From assembly GCA_019279435.1 (NCBI GenBank), contig JAAALK010000286.1, positions 46,583,457-46,647,456 on the forward strand: a stretch of 64,000 bases of DNA. The letters run 5' to 3'. This document shows positions 22,408-34,488 of the stretch, one piece after another (position 1 is the first letter of the stretch; the number at the start of each line of letters is the position of its first letter). Made by a program: the position numbers and the translations under genes. The stretch is from Zizania palustris (taxonomy: Eukaryota > Streptophyta > Magnoliopsida > Poales > Poaceae). The notes under the pieces were generated by a model. The model was not told the origin of the DNA and did no database searches. It saw only the letters and a list, made by a program, of their open reading frames with translations.

Positions 22408-23415
22408 CGACATAGCAGTTAACCAAACGGTTACGGGTTACCGAAAAATTCGATCAAATTTTACATTTCAAAATTTGAATTCAGTTCAATTCGTGAAGTT
22501 TCAAATTCGGTTACATGGTAGACACTTTGATTACCATTAGTTTGGTATTATCTCGGTAATCGCATTACTGAGCTCAGTAACCATGTACTGAGCTCGATTA
22601 GCATGGCACCGATCAGATAATTTTTTAATGAAGAATAAAAATTGTAAAATCAAGTCAAACTATTTTTTAAGATAATTAGGAAATTTATAATATCATAATT
22701 TTGTATAAGTTTGCAATAAAATACAAATTACAAAATAACATGGTTAATTAAAAATTCGAGCATTTCAACTTATCATTGTTGGCTCCATTAGTTATAAGTG
22801 GTGTTCTATATATATATATATATATGTAGATATTAGTTGTAAGTCACGTGAAACAAAAATATTTGTTTTATACTCCTTCTAACCTTGTCCTATCTAAGGT
22901 GTTGTGGTTTGTCATTTTTCATATAACACAAATGAAATTGAGAATATTGTGACTCATATACATATCAAGTAGGAAATAAATATATGGATAAGAATACCGA
23001 ACGACTATAGATCTTACATACACGTCAATTAACAAAACAAGTCTTATGACTTAACAATGTGAGTGCTTATGGATCAATAGGTTTAGAATAAATAATCAAA
23101 CATGCAACACTCATCAAGAATGATATTTTGTTTGATCAAATATATGACATTAATCCAAGTTGCCTACATGCAAAGAAATCAAATAACAACGGATGAATAA
23201 GATTGAAAAATGAATTATTTTTGTAGTTTTGTCCATCTTGCTTGGTTCATAACTTTGTGATAGTTTAATATTTTTAAAAACTAACTTCACCATAAATCAT
23301 ATTAATTTACCTACTTTTTATAGAATTGTATTCCATTTTTTAATTTTAAATTTAAATATTAAATTAAATCGGTCGGTACACCAGTAGCGAACAGAAGCTA
23401 TGTTCTTAACCAAAC
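22408..23415. repeat. Dispersed ~1-kb repeat, copy 1
   Basis: This AT-rich segment matches 45085-45930 over most of its length in the same orientation, including the shared run CTTATCATTGTTGGCTCCAT. Its margins carry GTTAACCAAACGGTTACCG-like motifs that suggest terminal inverted repeats of a DNA transposon. It has no coding capacity. A (TA)n tract at about 22810-22825 is present only in this copy. Confidence 0.55.
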
Positions 23416-24198
23416 AGTTTTGGGAAAATTACTCATATGACATTATAATTTTCAGAAATTGCTTATATGCCACTATCAGTGACTGTGACGGCCTCCATCT
23501 GTCAGTGACACACCGATGGCATATTGGCAAACCGTAAAAATTGTAATGGCACCGAAAAAATTAACCCTGCTACTGGTGGCTACTAGCTCACTGCACACGG
23601 AGGGGCAGTTGGTGGCATACAGGGGAGATGACGACGATGGTCATATGATGCATCAAGATGAAAAATTAATTTGGTGGAAGCAGACGCTAATTTTATATAA
23701 AAAAATCCTCTCTAATTGACGTCATGTGAAGAATAGGAGCTCATCTAACTGTGCCAATAATAGAACCCATCTCTGACGGCGAAGGAGGACAATAGAGAGC
23801 AACTTGGCCGTGCCCTCCACACCCCCACTAGTCATGCCGTCACTTTCTTCATCATCAGATGAGCCCCGTCCGTCACGTGACATTAATACGGAGAAGTCCC
23901 ATAGTGAGCTTGGAGTGTATGAAAAAATTATTAATTTGCTATTCTCAAAATAGCATATTAACTATGATATCACTCAAAATAATAATATATAAGATCATTT
24001 TGATCAATGAACTTAGATCAGGATGTAAAAAATATGAAGCAAATTCTTAATAGTAGCAAATTATCAAATTGTCAGATTCCTAACAAATTTATTTTCATCT
24101 GGATGGCACATTTGCATGTGAAGTGGGAAGGTTCAAGCACGACCGCATCACGCACTTTCTTATAGGGGGAGTTTTGGGTAGCTAATTAACTACTCTAA
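23416..24198. other. Gene-free stretch
   Basis: Only short frames are present and none is recognisable. No element ends were found. Confidence 0.35.
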
Positions 24199-24553
24199 GG
24201 GTTTGTTTGGATCTAAAGGGCTAAAGCAAAATGACTAAAAAGAGCTAAAATTTTAGTCAAACCCTGTTTGAATCCAAGGGCTAAAAAAGACTAAATCATT
24301 TATTGTTGTGTATAATGACTGAAATATCCATCATTTATTGCTTTTACTTTTCATGCATGCATGCATGGTGGGTGTATAGGTGGAAAAAAGCATTTTAGCC
24401 CCTCTTTAGCTTCTCCTTAGAGGTTAATGGGCTAAAAATTTTTAGCCTCTTTTTAGCTTTGGTGTTTGGATTTAAAGCGGCTAAATTTTCGCCCCTAAAA
24501 GGGGGCTAAAATTTAGCTCCTTTTACTTTAGCCCTTGGATCCAAATACTCCCC
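24199..24553. mobile_element. Tourist-like MITE
   Basis: It begins GGGTTTGTTTGGATCTAAAG and ends with an imperfect inverse (CCTTGGATCCAAATACTCCCC). The body is dense in GCTAAAA/TTTTAGC repeats in both orientations. TAA precedes it, but the right flank (AAG) does not match. Confidence 0.6.
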
Positions 24554-25559
24554 AAGATAGACATACTATCTAGCTGATGTTTTTCAGCTTCTAGATAATA
24601 GTTTATTTCTAAATCATGCGGCTATCGATTCTTACGATTTAAATTAGATTCTAAACCATTTATTTTAGCTTTAAATTCTAAAAATAGCTACAGTTACCGG
24701 AAGTCCCCAAACAGACACTATGTCTCCCTCATGCTAGGCGGGCACACATGCATTTCGTTGAGCACTGCACGAGTCCACTAATCCACCTACTCTATCTGAT
24801 GCTGCCGTGTAAATGAGGCAGCCGTTCATTGAGCTCGTGGTGCCGTTGTACGTTTATGAGAAGGGACGAGAGACAAAAGCATGCAAAACAATGCAATTTT
24901 ACCAGGGGAGAGGGACTGTGGCCCGTGGGTATACCTGTCTTGGTTTTGCTACTGCGCCACAGCAAAACAATGTCATTTTAAGTTGTTTCTTGCAGGCAGA
25001 AGTAAGCAGTTTTGAATGGGGCATAATCAAGACTATCTAGATTAGGCCCCATTCTAAACAGCTTATTCTAGATAATCCTCACTGGATTATTTGTGTCATG
25101 CCTTCAAATTTCCAAAAGCATGGTTTCTCCAAAAAATTTCTTCATCAGCATTGCTTAGGTAACATTTGCCAAGCTATTTGTTAGTTTTATAACCTATAAT
25201 AACTAATTAATCCACGTATTAATCATTTTGATTAATATTTCAGCACTTTAGCCCGAGTGACTCGTGAAATATGGATTAACAACTAGAAGAGGTTTGCCTA
25301 GGGAAAAAAGTAAAGCAGAAGCAAAACCATTTTTATATTGAACCCAAGAATACAACCAGGAACATAGCATAAGTCCGTAACACTTTTATTTGGAACGAAG
25401 TGCGCGTGGTGTTTGGTTTGCTGAATTTCATAAATAATAATTAAATTAATTACATTACCTGCTAATCAACAAGACACAATTTAAAAAAACACCAAATTGT
25501 AACACATAAACCGTACTGTAGAAAGTACGGGCTACTGTGTAGTTCTTGATCTCGGGCGT
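24554..25559. other. Gene-free stretch
   Basis: Nothing beyond short unrecognised frames is seen here. Confidence 0.35.
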
Positions 25560-25890
25560 CCTGCTTTATATCGGATAACTAAAAATGGATCCTATTGTAA
25601 AACAATACATGTCAAGTGCAGAGGAAGACTCGTCCGTTCCTCCGGTGGCTGAAACAGAAGATGATGTTGCTTCTTCCGTTAATAGTGATCCGTAATTGGT
25701 CGTTCCTGCCGAGCTTGCTGACGTGATAACAATGTATTAGATTATCAGTGATAAAAAATCAGCCGAATCACCAATTAATCGGTGATGGGCCAGACCCAGT
25801 TAATTTAACATGTAATTGGCTAATTAATCGGCTAGTCAAACCCGATTAATCAGGCTGAATCACTGATTAATCAACCAGAGAATAGGGTTC
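25560..25890 (+). other. Fragment of a DNA transposon with ATTAATCGG repeats
   Basis: A short frame starting at about 25586 (MDPIVKQYMSSAEEDSSVPP, ending at a stop near 25693) precedes a block at 25755-25880 of repeated ATTAATCGG/CCGATTAAT motifs. The same motif forms the sub-terminal repeats of the hAT element at 51858-59539. The fragment probably derives from a related element; no ends or target duplication were found. Confidence 0.3.
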
Positions 25891-26311
25891 TATTTTCCCC
25901 TCTCCTCCTCTCCAGCATGCGCTACCCCTCAAGTCCCTCCGCCAGTGGATCTGCCGTCTGCGTGGTCGTCTTGTCAGGGCCGCGCACCGCCACGTCGTTC
26001 CCGTGCTGCCGCCTCAGCCCTCAAGCCCACGCCGCCGCCATCGCTTGATCCGCAACAAATAGCCACATTGGATCGCACACTTGCACCGGATTTGTGGCCT
26101 CTTTCCTTGAGAGGCAGAGAGAAGCACGCTGGCTTCTTTCATTGACATGGAGAGAAGGCAGAAGACAGGAGTTGGAGAGAGAGAAGGAGAAGAGAAACAG
26201 ATCTACACCCTCCTATACAGTAAGATTTAATTATTTACCACTCTTAACATATGAGTGGCAATAAAATTGTCATTCTAAGTTCATTGACAAAGTACTTGGA
26301 GGGAACTTGGT

Positions 26312-27054
26312 TCAGTTATCGACTTTGAGGTGCAAAGAGGGGAGCACGACCATCGCTTCGCCATCAATGGCAAGGGAGCTGACACCGTCGCCGCCCGTGA
26401 AGCACTTGGTTGCAAACCTGACACTACCAAGAAGCGATGAGGAAAGGAAAGATGAATCGAACGAGGAAAGCAAAGATGAATCGAATGTACATGTATTTTG
26501 TGGTGGTGGTGGCTCTGATAGTGAGTGCCTCCACCTCCACGAGCACCTCTTCGCCCACATACACTGGCGCCACGAATTTGAGCGTCTGCCTCGCGTACAC
26601 GGCTCCAGGCTGCATTGGCATCAAGATCAGATACTAGGAGGGTTTGTTGCGCTCATACATTGCTCGACAAAATGCCGGACTGCCTGGCAACTGGCATGAG
26701 GAGGAGGAGGAGGAGGAGGAAGGGGAGGGGGCGAGGGGCGAGGGGCGAGAGGGACCATACGAAGTGGGCGGCGATGAGGGCGGGGAAGAGGGAGGCGACA
26801 AGCATGCCATGGACGACACGACCATGCTCAAAGCCACCCACATCGCGGGCAAAGGCGTCGTCCATGTGCACAGGGTTGCGGTCGCCACTCACCCCGACGT
26901 ACGCTGCCACCTCCCCCTCGGTGAAGCGCCGCCGGTTGTGCAGCGTGTCGCTGACCTTGAGGAGGGATGGCACCGCTGCCGTCATCTTGGACTTGGAGCG
27001 CACGAGAGGGGTTGCCGCCATGGCCACCAGTTGGCGCATGAATGGCCACATCAA
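26312..27054 (-). CDS. Mitochondrial-type 3-hydroxyacyl-thioester dehydratase (MaoC/hot-dog fold)
   Basis: Exons 27054-26761, 26609-26491 and 26417-26312 join in frame to 172 codons plus stop. The protein carries the hydratase-2 motif AAYVGVSGDRNPVHMDDAFA, whose Asp and His are the catalytic pair of R-specific enoyl hydratases. It continues GRVVHGMLVASLFPALIAAH, GAVYARQTLKFVAPVYVGEE and LAIDGEAMVVLPSL, in the order and spacing of plant HTD2-like enzymes. These dehydrate 3-hydroxyacyl-ACP in mitochondrial fatty-acid synthesis. Start candidates are 27054, 27039 and 27021; the basic head after them fits a mitochondrial presequence. Introns are only 151 and 73 bp. Intron 2 and the end of exon 2 are made of short repeats (ACCACC, TTCGATTCATCTTT), and the join gives the odd sequence TTTTKYM where relatives have a charged turn. 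It could be a recently altered duplicate. Confidence 0.75.
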
Positions 27055-27876
27055 TCCCTATTCCTTTTCCCACCAAAGCTGGGCTATCAATTTGTGGCAA
27101 TTGCAGAGGGAGGATTTCGCATCCTGCTCTATTCGGAGTTAAAAAAAATGTTTAATATAAACCGAAAAGAAGTTTTAAAGTACAAATAGTTCATACTAGA
27201 GATATTCTCAAGTAGTTTGAACAAATTAAGCAAACAACTAGCTAAGAAGCGCCATTTACCCCCAGTTTCTCTCCGTTCCATTGCGGAAACTCATATGGTG
27301 GTTGAAATGGTCTTAATGCAAAGGCTTTAAACCTATTTAAATCTATTGTTTTATTTTTCTTCAATTTTCAGATTTCAATATCTAAACCAATTCAGATTCA
27401 AGTCAACAAAAGTATTGGAGGATTTGAGAAGGGCGTTCGGTTTCAAAATTATTACCTCTTGCTGTGGCCTGTGGCCTGTGGCCAGTGGCGAACTCGCAAG
27501 GGGGGCTAACCTAGGGGAAGCACGGAGGCCAGAGCGGCGCCGGGGTGCCGTGCAGGACGCGGGGCTAGCTGCGGAACCACCGAGTAGGCCGGGCGGCGAT
27601 GGCGAGGCGAGGACGCCGCGAGGGCCGCAAGCCAATGGTGCGGCGGCGGAAGCCGGGTCGGCGTCGGGCCCTGGGAACAACCGAGAGAGCCGGAGAGGGC
27701 GGTGAAGGCAACCAAAATTGAGAAAAAACAGGATTTGCTCTCGTACAGTGTGTAATTCAGTATATGCTTTTTTTAGTGTTTCACGTAGAAAATACTCTTT
27801 TTACATATTTTAGAATAAGTTTGATCTATTATATTTTATTTTGCCCCCTAAATGACCATTTTACCCTTGTATTATA
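27055..27876. other. Gene-free flank between the dehydratase gene and the large hAT element
   Basis: This holds the presumed promoter of the dehydratase gene. A GC-rich patch at 27470-27705 has open frames on both strands, none recognised. The remainder is AT-rich. Confidence 0.35.
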
Positions 27877-28613
27877 GTCCTCACCCGTGAAGCTCGGATA
27901 CTCCAAAAAATCGGCATACTCGTATCGGATTCGTCTCTGGATACGGATACGTATCCGATACGGCTGGATACGTATCCAGTGCGTATCCTGCGATTTTCGA
28001 TTTTCCAAAAAATAAAAAAAATCTGATACGTATCAGACTCGCTCGTCGGCGCGGGATACGCCAAACAGAGGAAAGAAAAACCCTGACGCCCATGCCGTGA
28101 CCTCATACCTGTGCCCTAACTCGAGTGATTCCAAGCGCCGCCAGGGGCCAGCCCAGCCAGTCGCCATCGTGCCGCCAGTCGCCGCCGGCCGTCGCCTCGC
28201 CACTTGCCGCCGTAGGCCCGCCGCTCTGCCGGCCCGCCGCGCCGCCCTTCGCGCTCGGTCTCGTGCGCTTGGAGGTGAGGCGCTTCGCTCTCGCCGCTCG
28301 CCGCTCGGTCTCGCCACTCGTCGCCGACTCCCCGGTGCCGACTCCCCAAGCGCCGACTCCCCCATCGCCGACTCCACCGACACACGAGCCGCCGAGCGGA
28401 GCGCGGCGCTTGAGGGCAGGGCTGAGCCGGAGCACTGTTCGGCTGTTCGCACTTCGCAAGTTCGCAGTGAACCAGAACCACAGTGAGCAACCAGTTTTCC
28501 AACCTTTTGAGTTTTGATTTTATTATGTACTGAGTAGTGAGTACTGTAGAAATGTTTTATACAGTGAATAATTTCTTTGTTTTATTTGTTTGTGTGAATG
28601 TTGAATTCGTAGA

Positions 28614-29040
28614 TTGATGGATAGTAATAGTGGATCGGGATTTGATGGCTCAAATGTATCTGAGTATAATAGTGGTAGTGGAAGTGGTAATATGGATCAT
28701 CTTGCAAGTAATGCTGCTATGGCAAGCCAATTTCTACGTTCTAATAGAGTGATTTTACCAAATGATGACAATAGAAAGCCATTATGGAGATATATAGAGT
28801 TGCTTGAGAAGACCGGAAAGGGTCAAGGGGGAAACACACTTTTAGATGTAGACTTTGTGATCATATTTTTCATGGGAGTTATGCAAGAGTGAAAGCACAT
28901 CTTTTAAAGATTAAGGATTTTGGAGTTAAGTTTTGTCATAAAGTAACAATTCATGTTCTTACCCAACTTCAAGATGAAATTGCTAGAGCTAATGCTATTA
29001 GTGTCATGGAGATGACAAAGGATATTCCACTTCCCACTCA
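28614..29040 (+). pseudogene. hAT transposase, 5' part with BED zinc finger (broken)
   Basis: The frame opens with a Ser/Gly-rich head at 28614 and reaches RKPLWRYIELLEKTGKGQGG, the usual lead into a BED-type zinc finger. A 1-base shift near 28838 moves the finger (CRLCDHIFHGSYARVKAH) and the following helix to another frame, which continues to 29040 and ends at DIPLPTQ. The MITE insertion at 29041 cuts the gene there. Taking out the insert and one copy of the TCA duplication restores an unbroken codon register into 42377, so this is one gene with the downstream part. Confidence 0.8.
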
Positions 29041-29591
29041 GGGCCTGTTCGGTTATGTGGGGATTGAAGGGGATTGGAAGGGATTGAGGGGGATTGGAGG
29101 GGATTGTAGTATAAATGTAACACCTTGATTTTGTCAGGCGTTAAGAATAAAATAAAGTAATTAACAAATAAATTTCAAGGAAAGGATTCCCTATAAATCA
29201 AGAAAGAGGAAAGCTAAAATATAGGCCTAAAAATTTCATTTAAATAACAATTAGCTAGAGTATTCTCCTAAAAATTCTCCTAAACATTAAATCACGTTCC
29301 AAAAATTTTCTGGAAATTTTGGTACCAAGGAATTCAATAAGATATAATCAACATCACTTCATCTTAAACCTCTAACACTAATAGAATATATTACAACATG
29401 AATGTTGAGTGAATAAAATACATGATAAATCATTTATATTAAAAATAATATAAGGCATAAGCATGCAAGTTGATAAAGAAATAAAATAAAATGTGTAAGC
29501 ATCTAGATCAAATTATTCATCTTAGGCAATAAAATCAGTAACAATTTCCCCTTAATATTGGCACTTTCTTTTTAACCCTTCAACTTCAGGA

Positions 29592-30199
29592 TAGCCAATA
29601 ACCAAGGATCAGAAGCCCCACGCGACGGAAACACCTCTGGCAATCTGCCTCAGTGGGGTGCACCTGTACCTCAGCAGACCCCTGTTGTCTATCATCCCAC
29701 ACTTGCGGAGATGATGACAAAACAGAACCAACTGATCGCCACACTGCTTACCCAGATGCAACAACAACAAAAGCAGATGCAAGAGCAGCAGGCACAGTTG
29801 TTCCGTCTCCAACAACACCAACACGAGCTCTCCCTTCAGCTGATCTACGAGGACTTCGCCAACTTTCAAAGATTGGTGAACGAAGCAACTATACCAGAAA
29901 CCAGAGTGATTCCACCTCAAGCCCCAACCCCTGCCAAGCCACGAACCACCCTCGGAGGACCAAGCACAGACATCCCACCCCAAGCACCGCCTACCGGAAG
30001 AACTCCAGCGCAAGCTACCGGATACAAGAGGGACAGAAACGGCAAGCCGATTGTGTGCTTTAACTGTCGCCAAGGAGGCCACTACGCCAACAAGTGCCCC
30101 TACCCCAAGCGGGTGCCATCCTCCATTCCAAATCCAGAGGAACATACCCCAGATCACCACAAAGAAAACCAGATACAACCAAGTGCACTCCCAATTTGA
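29592..30199 (+). pseudogene. Gag fragment with CCHC zinc knuckle
   Basis: One frame runs from about 29592 to the stop at 30199. It contains a Gln-rich coiled-coil-like stretch (LLTQMQQQQKQMQEQQAQL), a Pro-rich link and the CCHC knuckle CFNCRQGGHYANKC that binds retroelement RNA. It resembles the end of Ty3/gypsy Gag. The N-terminal capsid part is missing (truncated at the junction near 29590), and no pol follows. A purine tract (AAGGGGGATAGGA, about 30336-30348) lies directly before LTR copy A. Confidence 0.7.
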
Positions 30200-30349
30200 T
30201 CTCAACCAACCCAGATCCGGAGATCGCTTTGCCTACTTCTGATGTAACACCATCTCCTAATTCGGAGCACCAGTAGAACTCAGTCCCTCAGTTTTCCCGA
30301 GGTTCGCTTCGAATCTCGAGGACGAGATTCTCTGTAAGGGGGATAGGAT

Positions 30350-33300
30350 TGTAATAGCCCCAAAATTAAAAGGGAATAAAATAAAGGAAAAATAATATTA
30401 AATAAATTTCTGAATTTATTTATTAAAGAAAATCCTAAAAGAGCCCTATTGAAGCCAAACAGAGACAAATATCCAAAATTTGGACTTGAAAATTTTATGG
30501 GATAAACTAGAGGCCAAGAAATATTTTTGAGAATTTTTACAAAATTTTATCAACAGTGCTTCAAGCCTTAAACAAATAAACCAATTTCTGGAATTAAATT
30601 AATTAGAAAAAGTATTTAAATTCTTATTGGGCCGAAACCCTGAATTCTCCTCCAAAGGCCTTTCGGCCCAGCCCAACGCAGCCCCTCTCGCTGACAGGCG
30701 GGGCCAGCCTATCGGCGCCGACCCCTTCTCCCTCCTCTCCCGCGCGCTCCGCCGGGTCCACACGTCAGTCTCCGTAGTGCGCCCCCTCTCCCGCTGCCAA
30801 GCATGGCCCGCTTGTCATCCCCTCACTCCTTCACACGCGCTCGCTGACAGGTGGGACCCACCTGTCAGATTCGTCTTCAACAATGGAAGGGGATCTCCCC
30901 CTTCCATTCCCGTCGGCCCCTTGCCCTAATCGCCGTCGGCCGCCCAAATCCACAAAATTGGGCACGGGATCCTGACCCCCGTTCACCGGTGATCCACTTC
31001 CGACCAAAACCAACGCGATTTCATCCCTTTGGAAGCCAATCCGTGCTATAGGAAAGTTCGCCGGCGATATGGAAATCCTCCCCTTCGGTTTCCTTCGTGT
31101 AGCCTGCCATTTTCGTCATCGGCAACCCTATAAGACCCCGGTGCTCACCGCATTTCGCTCACACCGAAACCCCTCGGAGCCTTTCCCTCCCTAGCCGTCG
31201 CCTGCAAGTTTTCGGATTCATCCCCTGCTTCGGCTCCGGCAGCACCTCACCGACGCTCCGGGCCACCACTGCCCTCGCCATAGTCACCGTCGGGATCCCC
31301 TCCACCTCCTCTACCCCGGCCCTACCTCCGTTGGGCCAGATCGTCGCCAGAGCTCGCCGTCGCCATCAACCCGAAGCTTCCCCACCGCCACTGCTCACCG
31401 CCGGTGCCACCCTCTCGCCGTCGACCCCATTTTCCGGTACCATCATATTCCCTCACTATCCTCTTTCCATTTTCGCCGTCGCCGAGGGTCATGGGCCACC
31501 GCTATCGCCGCTCGACGCTCGCCGTCGCTCCGCCGGCGCTGGGGACGAAGCCTCCTGGCTCCCCCGTGCCGTGAGCGTGCCGGACGCGCGCTCCGCCGTG
31601 CGATCGCGGATGGACGACCGAGATTAAATCAATTAAGTGATTAGATCTCAGCCACCCATCTCGGCGAAGGGGTATGAGGTGATCTGGGCCGTCCAGATTC
31701 ACTTAAACGCCCCGCCTCACTCGTGATCGTTGGATCTGGATCCAACGGTCCAGATCCAACCGGTGCAGCGCACAGTGCGCGGGTCCATGGTGGACCTGGC
31801 TCACCGTGGACCCGCAGTTGTTTTCTGGTTTAAAAATAATTCAGAAAATAGTTTAAAACTTCCAAAATTCATATCTTGCTCAATTTAACTCCAAATTTCA
31901 CCATTTTAATTCTGGAAAATTTGTCTTTTCATTCTCTACACTTTTATGCAATAATTTCAATATGTTTATTTGGCACATAATAGTCTTATTAAATAATAAA
32001 GAAAAGTCCCCTTTAGGAATTAATTAATATTTCAATTAAATAATTCAGATAAACCCTTAAAAATTTATAAAGTAATTTCAGAAGATGTAATGGCTCCATT
32101 TCACTATTGTTAACACAATAAAAATGGAATGACCATTTTGTCCATGATATTTTACTAAATAACATTCCTAAGACCCCTTTAGGGTTAATTATTATTTCAT
32201 TTAAATTATTCAGAAAAACTCTTAAAAATCTATATATTAATTCTAGATGAAATATTGACTCCAGTACACTGTGTATAAGCCAATAAATATATAATAATTC
32301 ATGTTGCTCATTTTAATTTATTAAACAACATTCCCAAGGCCCTTTAAAATAAATGATTAAATAAAAATGCAACCCTTTACAAAATGTCAGGAATACTTAT
32401 ACAATAAATTCAGAAGAATTAATGAGGTTATTCCACAATTTTAATGCAACAAAAATAACATGTTCACTTTGCCCACTTTAATCTAGAAATTAATATTGCA
32501 AAAGCCCTAGTATGATAATTAAGTAATTTGTATAATAGAAGTTAAACACTTTATAAAAATGTCATGACAACTTATATAATAACTTCAGAAAACCTAACAA
32601 CTTGAGTTCACTATTTTAATAGAATATTCATCTTGTCCACTTTATTCCATTAAATGATATTGCAAAGGCCCTTTTAGGACATTTAACTAATGCATTTAAG
32701 AAAAAGTCAACCATTTATGGAAATATCCTAAAAATTCATATAACAACCTCAGGAAACCTAATAACTTAAGTCCAGTATTTTTACTACAATTAAAATAATA
32801 ATAAGGTTATTCAATACCTTTTTACTACAACTTTAAAAAGGGAAAAATAAAACCCCCTTAGGAAAAATAATTATATCAAGTTATAAAATTAAGGAATCTC
32901 ATTAAAAATTAATCTTAAATGTTTAAGTAACAAATCCCTAAAGTTAAGACTCTATCTCCTTTAGTTAATCCAACATAAACATGTATGTTAGTATGGTTGA
33001 TTGTTTTGGATTGTTTATTGAATGTTTTATTTACTTTTCCGTATCGAGAAGACTACGACGTCGTCGAAGATCCGGAGTTCTATCCCGAGGTTCCTCCTTC
33101 ACCCTTTGCTGAGCAAGGCAAGTCATCGACCACCTCTGTGGAAACAGTTGATCATCATTGAGCCCATGTTTTAATAAACTATCGCTATAACTCATAGGTT
33201 AATATTGCATTAGTCAAATATCAAGCCTTACACTTATAATTATTAGATCCCCGTCCTTGTGTGCAAACCCAAGCCATGCTTATTGAGCCTTAACTCCTTG

Positions 33301-34436
33301 TCTCTCTACAAATATTATATTAGCTAGTGCCCAATGTACCGGCACAACTGCTATAGGATAAAAGAATGAGTCGTAGATAGATGGATCCTGTTATATGAAT
33401 TTCCCCATTATTCTTGTCTCTGGACTCTGTTGGAGTAGGCTATGTTATAAGTATGGTGGGTTCCGGGTGCAAGCCCGGAAACTGGTTGGTCGCACCCGGG
33501 GCACTATAGGGACCGGTCTGTGGGATCTGTTGCAAAGCACTTCCGTACCAACCACAAGTCTAATGGGTAAGTCCTAACTGGAAGTGTGGAACACTCCGTC
33601 TCTCGGCACCATAGTGGAGGGGGCAAGGGGCAAGCCTGCGGGCGACTTGTACCAAAGGAGGCTCATGGGGGGGTATGGTGGGGCAACCGACGCGTCGGGA
33701 CACCATATGAAACCTATAAGAGAGTGCTGTTGAGTCAGAGAGGACCATATGGAAGGTTTTGGGCATGAGTTCCCGTGAAATGGGTCATCTCGTTACACTT
33801 CGTGTAAGTGATGAGTGCGTGCCTTGTGGGTACAGTGGTACATCTCTGATCAGAGTAATTTAATCTTTTCGAAAAGCCGAGCCCACGGTCAAGGGCGGGT
33901 TGTGTGACTACTCGCAGTTAGTTTACAATTGTTTGAATGGATGAGTTATTCATGGCATGTAAGGACTGTTGTGCGAGGAGGTAAAACGTACTCCTCGAGT
34001 TAGAAGATGATGATGCATTCACATGGTTTACTTTTCCGCACTAATAAATTACTCACATTTAATGTTTTACAAATATGCTGCTTCCGCAAAACTAGCCACT
34101 ATCTCCCTTGTTATTATCTTGCATTATATTTGCATTCGGTGGCTTGCTGAGTACATCTATACTCACCCCGTTGACTTACACCATCAGAGCCCGTCTACTA
34201 CGAGGAGGATGAAGGTCTGGAGTAGCGACCCAGTCAAGGCGAGACTGGAAGGAGGCGTTCATCTAGGACCCTTGATTTTATTAGTTTCTCTTCACTTTCA
34301 TTCACTTTTGTATTAATGCGGTCTACGAACCGTGAATGATTGCTCGTCTTGTACGTGGTCGTATGATGAACGTCTGTTTTATTGATTTTCTATGGAATTT
34401 CAATAAAGTCCTAATTTATTAAATCGGGGCGCGACA
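30350..34436 (+). repeat. Long LTR, copy A (about 4.1 kb)
   Basis: It starts TGTAATAGCCCC just after a polypurine tract and ends GGGGCGCGACA just before a primer-binding site. It has a TATA box (TATAAG, 31129) and a late AATAAA (about 34402). From 31502 on it matches copy C at 39365-42304 with very few differences. It carries the exon-like segments described separately. Confidence 0.8.
31103..34225 (+). other. Putative spliced open frame inside LTR copy A
   Basis: Segment 1 (open from 31103 to a GTACC donor after 31436), segment 2 (33052-33117) and segment 3 (34188-34225, ending in TAG) join in one frame. Segment 2 encodes an acidic peptide ending PEVPPSPFAEQ and is followed by a GC-type donor (AAG/GCAAGT). 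Segment 3 ends DEGLE and stop. The same arrangement occurs in the diverged copy B. No ATG lies in this frame in segment 1, so the start is unknown and the frame may be read only as part of a longer or alternative transcript. Confidence 0.4.
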
Positions 34437-34439
34437 AGA

Positions 34440-34451
34440 TGGTATCAGAGC
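34440..34451 (+). other. Primer-binding site (initiator tRNA-Met type)
   Basis: TGGTATCAGAGC sits 3 bases after the end of LTR copy A. It is the common plant binding site for the initiator methionine tRNA that primes reverse transcription. About 40 bases of leader follow before the next LTR. Confidence 0.85.
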
Positions 34452-34488
34452 CGACTTGACTGTAGGAAGCCAAACAGACCTGACCCTA

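Noticed and set aside
26653..26760. GAG/GGA microsatellite coding for a Glu or Ser run
   Set aside because: It lies in intron 1 of the dehydratase gene between good splice sites.
28033..28517. Six overlapping frames of 118-139 codons on both strands
   Set aside because: GC-rich leader of the hAT transposase; no frame has domain-like composition.
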